Position numbers and translations under genes: made by a program. From Actinomycetota bacterium (GTDB lineage Bacteria > Actinomycetota > Rubrobacteria > Rubrobacterales > Rubrobacteraceae): a stretch of 11,409 nucleotides of DNA. The stretch covers positions 1 to 11,409 of the forward strand of contig JAIVIG010000066.1 in NCBI GenBank assembly GCA_020200675.1, in the 5' to 3' direction. Of this stretch, positions 5,116-11,409 are shown one piece after another; the first letter of the stretch is position 1, and each line of letters opens with the position of its first letter. The notes beneath the pieces were generated by a model. The model was not told where the DNA came from, made no database searches, and saw only the letters and a program-made list of their open reading frames with translations.

Positions 5116-5332
5116 GCTAGCCGCCTACTGATCGATCTACCCCTACCGAATCTCTCTGCTTCACGCACTCCTCGCGTAACGGTACTGAAAGATCTCGAGG
5201 TCGTCCAGCCTATGTTCTACGCAACTCCCCAATGTCGGCGACGGGGTTGCGCTTCCGCGCACTGCTGGGTAGTGGGGCCCGAGGTTTCTCTCACCCAGCA
5301 TAGGACGGTCCGGTCTCGGAGCGGGGATCTCC
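5116..5332. other. Intergenic region between the GMC gene and pfkB, with a hairpin
   Basis: No convincing gene is present. TGCTGGGT (5263-5270) and ACCCAGCA (5293-5300) form an 8-bp stem with a 22-base loop, 33-70 bases after the GMC stop codon. It lacks a T-run, so it is a possible RNA-stabilising hairpin or factor-dependent terminator. The kinase start at 5115 has only a weak ribosome site (GGCGG), and I see no strong promoter for it. Confidence 0.4.
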
Positions 5333-7084
5333 TCAGCCGGCAACACGCTCCTTGGCGGCGAAGCGGGTTAAGGAGCCGCCGTCTTGGGTTTCTCGCTTTA
5401 TGTGATCGGCTACCCAGAAGGTGATCGCTTGGATAGTCAGCGTCGGGTTGTAGCCGTTGTACGTCGGGAAGGCCCCGCCACCCACGAGGAAGAGGTTCGG
5501 CACCTCGTGCGACCGGCAGTAAGGATCTACCACCGACTCGCCTGGATCCTCGCCCATTACGTGGGTGCCCATATCGTGGGTGGTGACGTGGTAGGGCGGC
5601 AGGAGCGGCGCCTCCCACGTCTTTTCGGCCCCCATCTCGCGAGCGATGCCGTGCTTGACCTGGCGAATCCAGAGGGCGGCCTCGCGATCGTTGTCGTACC
5701 AGTCGTGGGTGATCCTCAAGGCGGGTTGGCCCCAGGGATCCTTGACCTTCGGGTCGAGGTCCACGAAGTTGGCCTCGGACGGCAGCGTGGCCATCTGCGA
5801 GTACATACCGAAGAGGCGTCGGTAGCCATGCCTGAGCCACTCCTTGTACCCCTTGCCCCACATCGGCACGTCCGGGGGCATGAGGACGGTCGCGGCCTCG
5901 ATGGGCTGGACGTCGCCGCTGAAGTACATTAGGGGCGTCCCACCGAGGAAGTTCGCGCCGTCGCGGTCCTCAGTGTAGGGGTTGGTGTCGTCTATGGCCC
6001 AACCGGCGGCGGCCGGCCCGGCGTAGGCGTGCGTCTCTTCGGGAAGTGTCCCGCTGAACCAGTTGTAGTTGTGGATCATGAACCGCTTGCCGACCATGCC
6101 GTCGCGGTTGAGCCCGGAGACGAGCATCAGGCGGGTGTTCTCAAGGGAGTAGGCCGAGAGGATCACGAGGTCCCCACTAGCCTCGTGCCGCTCGCCCTTG
6201 GCGTCTATGTAGCTCACGGAGCGGGCGAGGCCTTGAGCGTCGACGTTGACGCGCTGGACGCGGCAGTTAGTCAAGAGCTCGAGGTTGCCGGTCGCAAGCG
6301 CCCGGGGCATCATCGTGTCGAGCGTGTTGGTCTTGGCGCCCACGTGGCAGCCGTAGTCCCGGCAGAACCCGCAGTAGACGCACGCCTTGCGTTCGCCCCA
6401 ATCCTCGCTGATGATCGCGACCGGGGGGGCGAAGGGGTGGTAGCCCAAATCCTTGCAGGCGTCCACGAAGAGCTGGTTGGAGGCGCTGGGGCGCAGGGGC
6501 GGGAAGGGGTAGGGGCGCTTTCTCGGCGCCTCGAAGGGGTTACCGCCGTCCTGCAACTCGCCGTCCAGATTGCCGGCCTTGCCGGAGACCCCGGTCTCGT
6601 ACTCCACGCGGTCGTAGTAGGGCTCGAGGTCGTCGTAGCTGATCGGCCAATCGACGACGCGGGAGCCCTCCGGGAACGCCTCCTCGCCGTGGCGCTCGGC
6701 CCACTCCGAGCGTTGGCGGAAGTCCTCTTCGAGCTGGCGCCACGCCCAGCCGGCCCAGTGGATGGAGCCGCCGCCGACGCCGACGGATGGCGGCATCCAC
6801 AGCGGGTTGAGGGGCTGTGGGCCCACGGCCCACGGCAGGACCTGGGCCGGGGTGCCGGCGCTCGGTCGCCAAGTCACGGGGTCCGTGTCCATGGTCGGTG
6901 ACATCTCGCTGCGGGTGGAGTAGCGCAGCTCGTCGAACTTCGTCCAGAAGTCGTCCGAGCGGTAGTAGGGGCCTTTCTCCATGCCAAGGACCGTGAAGCC
7001 GGCCTCGGCGAGCTCCCGCGCCAGGATCGCACCGACCGCGCCCATCCCGACGATTACGACGTCGGCGTGCTTGTTGTTCGCCAT
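5333..7084 (-). CDS. GMC-family FAD oxidoreductase, gluconate 2-dehydrogenase-like large subunit
   Basis: This 583-residue flavoprotein would oxidise an alcohol or sugar-acid hydroxyl and pass electrons from FAD to a partner. The N-terminus ADVVIVGMGAVGAILARELA is the Rossmann FAD site (G-x-G-x-x-G, residues 13-18). GVGGGSIHWAGWAWR is the second FAD-contacting loop. CVYCGFCRDYGCHVGAKTNT is a four-Cys segment seen in the gluconate-dehydrogenase branch. The C-terminus has HDMGTHVMGEDPGESVVDPY and GGGAFPTYNGYNPTLTIQA, carrying the GMC active-site His and Asn. ATG 7084 is chosen because it follows AAAGAGGAA and begins just before the flavin fold; the open frame further upstream is arginine-rich shadow of the previous gene. 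It follows the subunit 3 gene by 26 bases and there is no signal peptide. In known three-subunit enzymes the small subunit carries the export signal and a cytochrome c the electrons; no cytochrome gene is in the window. Confidence 0.92.
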   Translation of the reverse strand: MANNKHADVVIVGMGAVGAILARELAEAGFTVLGMEKGPYYRSDDFWTKFDELRYSTRSEMSPTMDTDPVTWRPSAGTPAQVLPWAVGPQPLNPLWMPPSVGVGGGSIHWAGWAWRQLEEDFRQRSEWAERHGEEAFPEGSRVVDWPISYDDLEPYYDRVEYETGVSGKAGNLDGELQDGGNPFEAPRKRPYPFPPLRPSASNQLFVDACKDLGYHPFAPPVAIISEDWGERKACVYCGFCRDYGCHVGAKTNTLDTMMPRALATGNLELLTNCRVQRVNVDAQGLARSVSYIDAKGERHEASGDLVILSAYSLENTRLMLVSGLNRDGMVGKRFMIHNYNWFSGTLPEETHAYAGPAAAGWAIDDTNPYTEDRDGANFLGGTPLMYFSGDVQPIEAATVLMPPDVPMWGKGYKEWLRHGYRRLFGMYSQMATLPSEANFVDLDPKVKDPWGQPALRITHDWYDNDREAALWIRQVKHGIAREMGAEKTWEAPLLPPYHVTTHDMGTHVMGEDPGESVVDPYCRSHEVPNLFLVGGGAFPTYNGYNPTLTIQAITFWVADHIKRETQDGGSLTRFAAKERVAG

Positions 7085-7110
7085 TTCCTCTTTCCTTTCC
7101 CTTCGGTTCT

Positions 7111-7776
7111 TTAAGCTCCGCCTCCCCCTGGCGGTTTCTCGGGCTCTCCGGGTCGCGTCGGCATCTCCGGCGTCTCTTCTGCGGGGACCGACGGGTCCGG
7201 TCCCGGTCGGCGATAGAACAACTCCGGCTTCTCGCGGGCGAGCTTCTGGATGTTCCCCAACGTCATGAGCGGCTTCTCGGAGAGGTCCTTGCCGTAGCGC
7301 ATCTCCTCCGCGCTGTAGCCGTACTGCGCGCCGGGGAACCCTATGAGCTTCCAACCGACGGCGTCACGGTTGCCGCCGTAGGCCGGGTCGCTGAACATCC
7401 CTTCCACGGTGTGGGCCCACACCGTCGTGAAGAAGTCCCCGGCCTCCGAGCCCTCACCAAAGCCGGGGATCTCGCCCCTCTCCAAGGCGCCGACGACGGC
7501 GTCCTGGGCCTCTTCTTCGAGCTCGAAGAGCTTCTTGCCGTACCTTTCTGCGGTGTAGGTGTTGAGGGTGCGCACGCCCTCCCGGTAGGCCGCCTGCCAC
7601 CCGAAGTAGGGGCCCGCCAAGGCCCGGTCTATGTAGTGCACGACCCCCGCTTCTCGGGCGCCCGGGTCTTCTTCGCCGCCGGGAATGATCCGGGCCGCCA
7701 AGGCCTCGACCGTATCCGCCTCGTCCAGGAAAAAGAACATGAACCCCGTCGTGTCGATCCCGCTCGTAGTCTCCAC
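7111..7776 (-). CDS. Gluconate 2-dehydrogenase subunit 3 family protein
   Basis: A 221-residue partner subunit of GMC dehydrogenases (Gluconate_2-dh3 family). The family signature is visible as LDEADTVEALAARIIPGGEE, DPGAREAGVVHYIDRALAGP, a helix ending LNTYTAERYGKKLFELEEEA, FFTTVWAHTVEGMFSDPAYG and the closing NRDAVGWKLIGFPGAQYGYS. The C-terminus is a proline/glycine-rich tail ending in PPGGGGA. Start GTG 7776 is chosen for its AAAGGAGG site six bases upstream; the longer frame to 7806 would put the start before that site. Family members usually begin with a twin-arginine signal that exports the folded complex. Here the family domain begins about 17 residues in, with no RR motif or hydrophobic core, so the complex is probably cytoplasmic or exported some other way. 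It lies 87 bases after the cyclase fusion and directly before its flavoprotein. Confidence 0.9.
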   Translation of the reverse strand: METTSGIDTTGFMFFFLDEADTVEALAARIIPGGEEDPGAREAGVVHYIDRALAGPYFGWQAAYREGVRTLNTYTAERYGKKLFELEEEAQDAVVGALERGEIPGFGEGSEAGDFFTTVWAHTVEGMFSDPAYGGNRDAVGWKLIGFPGAQYGYSAEEMRYGKDLSEKPLMTLGNIQKLAREKPELFYRRPGPDPSVPAEETPEMPTRPGEPEKPPGGGGA

Positions 7777-7863
7777 TGTGTGCCTCCTTTCCCGCTCCCC
7801 CGGCAAATCTTAAGCCGTTTCCTAGCTACGTGCCCCCATCGAGGTCGCTTCTTTGGCCACTGC

Positions 7864-8940
7864 TCATCCGGACACGATCGCTAGGGGCCTGACCGGAGAA
7901 CCCGTCGCCCCGACGAACTTCAAGGGCGTGCAGAAGAAGGAGAAGCGGTGTTGGCCGGCGGCGGCGAGCTCCTCCAATTGGAGGTTCTCCACGATGTGGA
8001 TGCCGTTCCTGACGAGCAGGATCAGGTGCCCCGGTAGAATCACCCCGAGGTCCGGATCCTCTGCCCCGATGACGTCCCACGCCATGTTGTCCGCACCCAC
8101 GGCCACGACCCCTTTCTCTGCAAGCCAATAGGATGCGCTCGCCGCCATGCCGGGGCCGGCTAGATATCCTTCGGGGTCTTCCCAGTAGCGATTGGCGTTG
8201 CCGGTCCTTATTAGCGCCACGCTGCCGGGCTCCACGGTCACGTTCTGCCTTTCGCAACACTCTTCTAGGTCTGCGTCGGTCACGGCGTAGCCCTGCTCCA
8301 GATCCTCGACGCCCTTGCTCGCCGGCACGTCCAGCAGCACGCCGGACGCGATTATCGGCGGGACCTCCTCCACGCCGAGCCGGGTGAAGCCCTTGCCCGT
8401 CTGTACGCCCTCGACGGGTACGCCGCCGTGGAGCGTCAGGTCGTCGGCCTGGTGGCAGAGGGCGTCTATATGGGTGCCGGTGTGCTCCATGCAAATGATG
8501 ACGCCGGAGGCGCTGGTGCGCGGCTTGGTGTCCTCGTACTCGTCCTCGTGGTGGCGGTGCAGCAGGTACGAGTAGCCTGGGCGGTGGGCGGGGAAGACGG
8601 GCATGCCCTCCTCGCGCGGCTGCTCTAGGTCGAAGACCCGCGCCGCCCCGTCCAAGTCCGGCAACGTCGCGCGGGCGGTGGGCTCCTCCCCCCTACCGTC
8701 CGCCGTTTCGATCCCGGCAGCCGCATCTCCCGTAGAATCCTCCCGGGACCCCTCGTGCGGCGGCTCGACGAGCTCGCCGGCCCGGCCCCAGTTCGACGGC
8801 GGGACGTCGTGCAGCACGACGTGGACGTTCTCCCGCTCAGCACCGCCGATGCGTTTCAGGGCGTCGGTGATCTCCGCGACCAGCGCCTCTTTCTGTTCTG
8901 GGCTGCGGCCCGCCAACCACTCGACCTGCACCACGACCAT
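7864..8940 (-). CDS. Tautomerase-like / cyclase (kynurenine formamidase-type) fusion protein
   Basis: The 358-residue protein joins two families. Residues 1-58 (MVVVQVEWLAGRSPEQKEAL, then VAEITDALKRIG and VHVVLHDVPPSNWGRAGEL) match the 4-oxalocrotonate tautomerase fold. A low-complexity acidic/Gly linker covers about 59-95. Residues about 100-358 are a cyclase/hydrolase of the kynurenine formamidase superfamily, with the metal site HTGTHIDALCH at 153-163, a D-V-P segment near 205 and VGADNMAWD. Such cyclases hydrolyse amides, lactones or cyclic intermediates with a divalent metal. The ATG at 8940 follows GAAGGAGGAGG, nine bases away. The tautomerase half lacks the catalytic N-terminal proline (Val instead) and has His where Arg39 is expected, but keeps Arg11; it may serve only in assembly or binding. 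It is first in a minus-strand unit with the gluconate-dehydrogenase-like genes. The substrate is unknown. Confidence 0.88.
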   Translation of the reverse strand: MVVVQVEWLAGRSPEQKEALVAEITDALKRIGGAERENVHVVLHDVPPSNWGRAGELVEPPHEGSREDSTGDAAAGIETADGRGEEPTARATLPDLDGAARVFDLEQPREEGMPVFPAHRPGYSYLLHRHHEDEYEDTKPRTSASGVIICMEHTGTHIDALCHQADDLTLHGGVPVEGVQTGKGFTRLGVEEVPPIIASGVLLDVPASKGVEDLEQGYAVTDADLEECCERQNVTVEPGSVALIRTGNANRYWEDPEGYLAGPGMAASASYWLAEKGVVAVGADNMAWDVIGAEDPDLGVILPGHLILLVRNGIHIVENLQLEELAAAGQHRFSFFCTPLKFVGATGSPVRPLAIVSG

Positions 8941-9008
8941 AGACCCCGTCCTCCTCCTTCGCGATGATGGTCCCGCTGTCCCCACGCAGCAATCGTTACC
9001 GGAGGTGT

Positions 9009-9037
9009 AAAATATCCGAGCCCGCGGTCCGGGTCAA
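9009..9037 (-). promoter_or_regulatory. Predicted promoter for the minus-strand cyclase/dehydrogenase unit
   Basis: On the minus strand TTGACC (9037-9032), a 17-base spacer and TATTTT (9014-9009) form a strong sigma-70-type promoter about 70 bases before the ATG at 8940. It lies back to back with the plus-strand promoter at 9061-9090, so one regulator could control both units. Confidence 0.65.
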
Positions 9038-9060
9038 GCCCGATGCGGACGATGTACGGG

Positions 9061-9090
9061 TTGCGCCGGTCTCGGCGCGTCTTCGATAAT
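9061..9090 (+). promoter_or_regulatory. Predicted promoter for the GlcG-like/SDR unit
   Basis: TTGCGC (9061-9066), an 18-base spacer and GATAAT (9085-9090) precede the start at 9154 by about 64 bases. The -35 box is weaker than that of the divergent promoter. Confidence 0.5.
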
Positions 9091-9153
9091 GGGGGGGTGG
9101 GACCCGGGGAGCAGCCTCGGGCAAAGGGGAAGGGCCGAAAGGGAGGTACCAGG

Positions 9154-9564
9154 ATGGCCACGCTAACCTACGAGCAGGCGCAAAACGTGCTTCAGGCGGC
9201 GCTAAGGAAGGCGGACGAGATCGGCGTCCCGTCGAGCATCGCGGTCGTGGACGAGGGCCGCGAGCTCGTGGCCTTCGCCCGGCAAACCGGCGCCCTGCTG
9301 GCGAGCATCGAGATTTCGATATCCAAGGCGTACACGGCCTGCTCGATGCAGATGGATACGGGCACCCTCGCCGCCATGACCGCACCCGGGCAGCCCCTCG
9401 CCGGGCTCGAGACGAGCCACAGGCGACCTTTGGTGGCCTTCGCCGGCGGCAAACCACTCTTTGTCGGAGACCAGATCGCGGGCGCGGTGGGCGCCGCAGG
9501 GGGTCTCGTCGAGCAGGACGACCAGGTGGCCGCCGCGGCCGTGGCGGCCCTTCCCCAAGTCTAA
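9154..9564 (+). CDS. HbpS/GlcG-family (DUF336) protein
   Basis: A 136-residue soluble protein of the GlcG/HbpS family. Members bind haem or small ligands and are often encoded beside enzymes for glycolate, diols and other hydroxy compounds; the molecular role of most is unsettled. Family text is visible throughout: LTYEQAQNVLQAALRKADEI, VPSSIAVVDEGRELVAFAR, a central IEISISKAYTACSM helix, PLAGLETSHRRPLVAFAGGK and the C-terminal DQIAGAVGAAGGLVEQDDQV. ATG 9154 follows GGGAGG at 9141-9146; the longer open frame to 9043 would have to be transcribed from before the promoter at 9061. It is first gene of a unit with the SDR 15 bases downstream. There is no signal peptide, unlike secreted HbpS, so it is likely cytoplasmic. 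Confidence 0.92.
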   Translation: MATLTYEQAQNVLQAALRKADEIGVPSSIAVVDEGRELVAFARQTGALLASIEISISKAYTACSMQMDTGTLAAMTAPGQPLAGLETSHRRPLVAFAGGKPLFVGDQIAGAVGAAGGLVEQDDQVAAAAVAALPQV

Positions 9565-9579
9565 TTCGGAGGTAGAAAG

Positions 9580-10452
9580 ATGCAGTTGGAGGGCAAGGTG
9601 GCGATCATCACAGGGGCCGCGACGAACATCGGGCGGGAGACGGCGTTGCTCTTCGCGCGGGAAGGAGCCCGGGTTGTCGTCGCAGACCTGAACGAAGACG
9701 ATGCCCAAAAGACGGTCGCGGAGATCGAGGACACGAACGGCGAGGCCCGGTTCGTGAGGACCGACGTGTCCGAAGCCGAGGACATGCGGGCGCTGATGGA
9801 GGCGGCGGCCGATGAGATGGGCGGCATCGACGTCATAGTCAACAACGCCGGCGCCCAGCGCTCCGGCGCGGTCACCGACTTCGACGAATCGGAGTGGGAC
9901 CTGCTCATGCACGTGAACCCACGGTCCTGCTTCCTGGGCGCCAAGTACGGCGTGCCGTACCTCAGGGAGAGGGGAGGCGGCTCCATCGTGAACGTCTCCT
10001 CGCTCGCCGGCCTCAAGGGTGGGCCCGGTATGACCGCCTACTCCGCCTCTAAGGGGGCGATCATCGCGTTTACCAGAGCCTTGGCCGCGGAGCTCGCTTC
10101 AGACAACATACGCGCCAACTGCGTGTGCCCGGGCTGGGTCGACACCCCCTTCAACGAGCCCGCCATCGAGTTCATGGGCGGGCGCGAGAACCAGGAAACG
10201 ATGGTGCAGCAGGTGGTGCCCCTCGGACGTCAGGGGACGCCCGAGGAGATCGCCCCCGGCATCCTGTACGCGAAGAGCGCGATTATGCACGATCTAATCG
10301 TGATCGGCGGCGGCATCGTGGGGCTCTCGACCGCCAGGGCCCTACTGCGGCGTCGCCCGAGTTCGCGGCTCTTGGTATTGGAGAAGGAACCGGGCTGTAC
10401 CCGGCACCAGATAGGGCATAACAGCGGGGTCATCCACAGCGGCGTCTACTAA
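9580..10452 (+). CDS. SDR-family dehydrogenase with its C-terminus replaced by the LhgO N-terminus
   Basis: Residues 1-230 are a classical short-chain dehydrogenase/reductase for NAD(P)-dependent oxidation of a hydroxyl group: cofactor loop TGAATNIG (11-18), NNAG (88-91), catalytic Ser within VNVSS (140-141), YSASK (Tyr154, Lys158) and CPGWVDTP (183-190). Relatives then carry about 25-30 more residues ending in a V-T-G-x-x-x-x-V-D-G-G motif. Here ILY is followed by AKSAI and then M236, where a different protein starts: HDLIVIGGGIVGLSTARALL, the FAD fold of L-2-hydroxyglutarate oxidase, up to a TAA at 10450-10452. The joined frame is continuous, giving 290 residues. ATG 9580 has GGAGG eight bases ahead. 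The lost tail helps form the substrate pocket and tetramer contacts, so activity is doubtful; a deletion fusing the two genes is the simplest origin. Confidence 0.85.
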   Translation: MQLEGKVAIITGAATNIGRETALLFAREGARVVVADLNEDDAQKTVAEIEDTNGEARFVRTDVSEAEDMRALMEAAADEMGGIDVIVNNAGAQRSGAVTDFDESEWDLLMHVNPRSCFLGAKYGVPYLRERGGGSIVNVSSLAGLKGGPGMTAYSASKGAIIAFTRALAAELASDNIRANCVCPGWVDTPFNEPAIEFMGGRENQETMVQQVVPLGRQGTPEEIAPGILYAKSAIMHDLIVIGGGIVGLSTARALLRRRPSSRLLVLEKEPGCTRHQIGHNSGVIHSGVY

Positions 10453-10675
10453 AAGCCCGGGAGCCTCAAAGCCCACTACGCCCGGGAAGAGGTCGAAGCC
10501 CTCGTCCGGTTCTGCGAGGAGCGCGGAATGAATAAAGCACGCGATCTGCGGCAAGGTCATCGTCGCAAGGGAGCTGGACGAGCTGTCAAGCCTCGAAGAT
10601 CTTTACGAGCGAGGGCTCGAGAACGGCTTGGAGTGGCACAGGCGTTCTTCGCGTAAGCTATCTAGGTCGAGGTAA
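10285..10675 (+). pseudogene. lhgO: L-2-hydroxyglutarate oxidase remnant
   Basis: LhgO oxidises L-2-hydroxyglutarate to 2-oxoglutarate with FAD. Its start is intact: MHDLIVIGGGIVGLSTARAL, then VLEKEPGCTRHQIGHNSGVI and HSGVY. A TAA at 10450-10452 stands where the second Tyr of the conserved VYYKPGSLKA is expected. Coding continues beyond it (KPGSLKAHYAREEVEALVRF, CEERG). GAATGAAT (10526-10533) then shifts the frame by a four-base tandem duplication; removing one copy restores GIKHAICGKVIVARELDELS and LEDLYERGLENGLE. After about 10640 the family match ends, so some two thirds of the normal length of about 400 residues are gone. The gene therefore has an in-frame stop, a frameshift and a 3' truncation. 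Its first 55 codons are read as the tail of the SDR fusion. Confidence 0.85.
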
Positions 10676-10695
10676 AGGAGAAGGAGGAACGGAGG

Positions 10696-11148
10696 ATGAA
10701 GGGCGTGACTTGGCTTCTGTTGTTGTTCGCGTTCGTGGCGGGAGTGGCCTTGCCGGTGCAATTCAGCATCAACGCCGTGCTGCGGGGCTTCGTGGGCGGC
10801 CCTGCGGTCGCGGCGACCATCTCCTTCTTCGGCGGGACGCTCGCGCTGGTCGTGGTTGCGTTGGTATTGGGCGAGTCGTGGACGTTGGGTGAGACAGTCG
10901 CCCACGCTCCCTGGTGGGTGTGGGTCGGGGGACTGCTCGGGGCGTTATACGTACTCGCGACTATCGTCGTTATCCCCCGACTCGGCGCCGCCACGACCGT
11001 CGGATTGATCTTGGCCGGCCAGGTGTTAGCTTCAATCGTGATCGACCACTTCGGTCTGATTCGCGTCCCGGTACACGAACTCAATATCCCGCGTTTCGCC
11101 GGGGCCGTGCTTATAATCGTCGGGGTAGCGCTGGTGCAGCGGTTCTAA
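10696..11148 (+). CDS. YdcZ-type (DUF606) DMT-superfamily membrane protein
   Basis: A 150-residue integral membrane protein of the DMT_YdcZ family, related to small drug/metabolite transporters; substrates are mostly unknown. About five hydrophobic segments are visible: LLLLFAFVAGVALPVQF (near 7-23), a Gly/Ala-rich segment through AATISFFGGTLALVVVALVL, VWVGGLLGALYVLATIVVI, ATTVGLILAGQVLASIVI and FAGAVLIIVGVALVQRF. The conserved Q-F-x-I-N-A-x-L-R near residue 22 and PRLGAATTVGLILAGQ are typical. The length is normal and the gene looks complete. The ATG at 10696 follows AAGGAGGAACGGAGG. It lies just after the decayed lhgO, and no separate promoter is obvious, so it may still depend on the transcript from 9061. 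Confidence 0.92.
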   Translation: MKGVTWLLLLFAFVAGVALPVQFSINAVLRGFVGGPAVAATISFFGGTLALVVVALVLGESWTLGETVAHAPWWVWVGGLLGALYVLATIVVIPRLGAATTVGLILAGQVLASIVIDHFGLIRVPVHELNIPRFAGAVLIIVGVALVQRF

Positions 11149-11409
11149 GGGGACCATATTCTCACAAATGCGCGCCCGCCTTCGCCATCTCCCGGTATGC
11201 AAACACACTGCTACATAAATGGGTAGGAAAGGGCTAGGAATGTCGCAACCTTAGCCCCCTCCATACTGCGACCCGTGAAGTTCGCGCCATCTTCCCTCAA
11301 AGGCTACTGGGAAGCGCAACGGGAGCAATGCTACGACACACTCGATAACCTCAGAGAAAGAGTACAGGTTCACCCTGTGGCCGCTCTCTCGAAACGTACG
11401 TCCCTACTA
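11149..11409. other. Right-end region without a convincing gene
   Basis: An imperfect stem GGGCTA...TAGCCC (11231-11257) without a T-run could end the DMT gene transcript. A plus frame stays open to the edge from a GTG at 11275 (KGYWEAQREQCYDTLDNLRE), but it has no ribosome site, mixed codon use and no family I recognise. It may be a gene start cut by the window or chance. Confidence 0.3.

Noticed and set aside
6029..6901. 290-codon plus-strand frame opposite the GMC gene
   Set aside because: Val/Ala/His-rich antisense frame; the minus strand has unambiguous GMC motifs.
9202..10016. Minus-strand frames opposite the GlcG-like and SDR genes
   Set aside because: Antisense shadows without family motifs.
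11275..11409. Start of a gene running off the right edge
   Set aside because: The GTG has no ribosome site, codon use is mixed and I recognise no family; noted only in the region entry.

Overview
The window is high-GC bacterial DNA with strong AAGGAGG-type ribosome sites, dense gene packing on both strands and several sugar-acid or 2-hydroxyacid oxidation genes. This suits a soil or thermotolerant actinobacterium; a Rubrobacter-like genome is my best guess, from gene content and style only. No phage, CRISPR array, rRNA or tRNA was seen.

Layout, left to right. (1) A minus-strand GNAT acetyltransferase runs off the left edge. (2) A long intergenic stretch holds several GC-rich hairpins and a good promoter. 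It leads into a plus-strand Rex-type NAD(H)-binding domain that lacks Rex's DNA-binding half and ends at a strong terminator set between two inverted arrays of TCAGC heptads. (3) An AT-richer stretch separates this from a minus-strand cluster: ssb, then a broken HNH nuclease remnant, then a terminator. Upstream of ssb lies the C-terminal remnant of a ComEC-type metallo-beta-lactamase domain. (4) A rearranged zone (about 3.3-5.1 kb) carries a secreted HNH (DUF1524-type) lipoprotein gene and a PfkB sugar kinase gene, both broken. They share a 123-bp segment that is identical and inverted: the piece is native to the kinase and replaces the middle of the nuclease gene. (5) A minus-strand unit reads tautomerase-cyclase fusion, then gluconate-2-dehydrogenase-like subunit 3, then the GMC flavoprotein subunit. 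(6) Divergently, a plus-strand unit reads HbpS/GlcG-like protein, then an SDR dehydrogenase whose C-terminus is replaced in frame by the start of a decayed L-2-hydroxyglutarate oxidase gene (lhgO). (7) A YdcZ-type (DUF606) membrane protein closes the window, followed by about 260 bases with no convincing gene.

The intact metabolic genes (GMC plus subunit 3, cyclase, SDR, GlcG-like) fit oxidation of a sugar acid, polyol or hydroxyacid, with electrons passed from the GMC flavin to a membrane acceptor; the substrate cannot be read from sequence. The divergent promoters at 9009-9037 (minus) and 9061-9090 (plus) suggest coordinated expression of the two units. Five genes are remnants or broken (HNH, comEC, HNH lipoprotein, pfkB, lhgO) and the SDR is a truncated fusion, so this is a plastic part of the chromosome. 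The strongest candidates for something new are the 123-bp inverted transplant, the Rex domain without DNA-binding half, and the tautomerase-cyclase fusion that has lost its catalytic proline.
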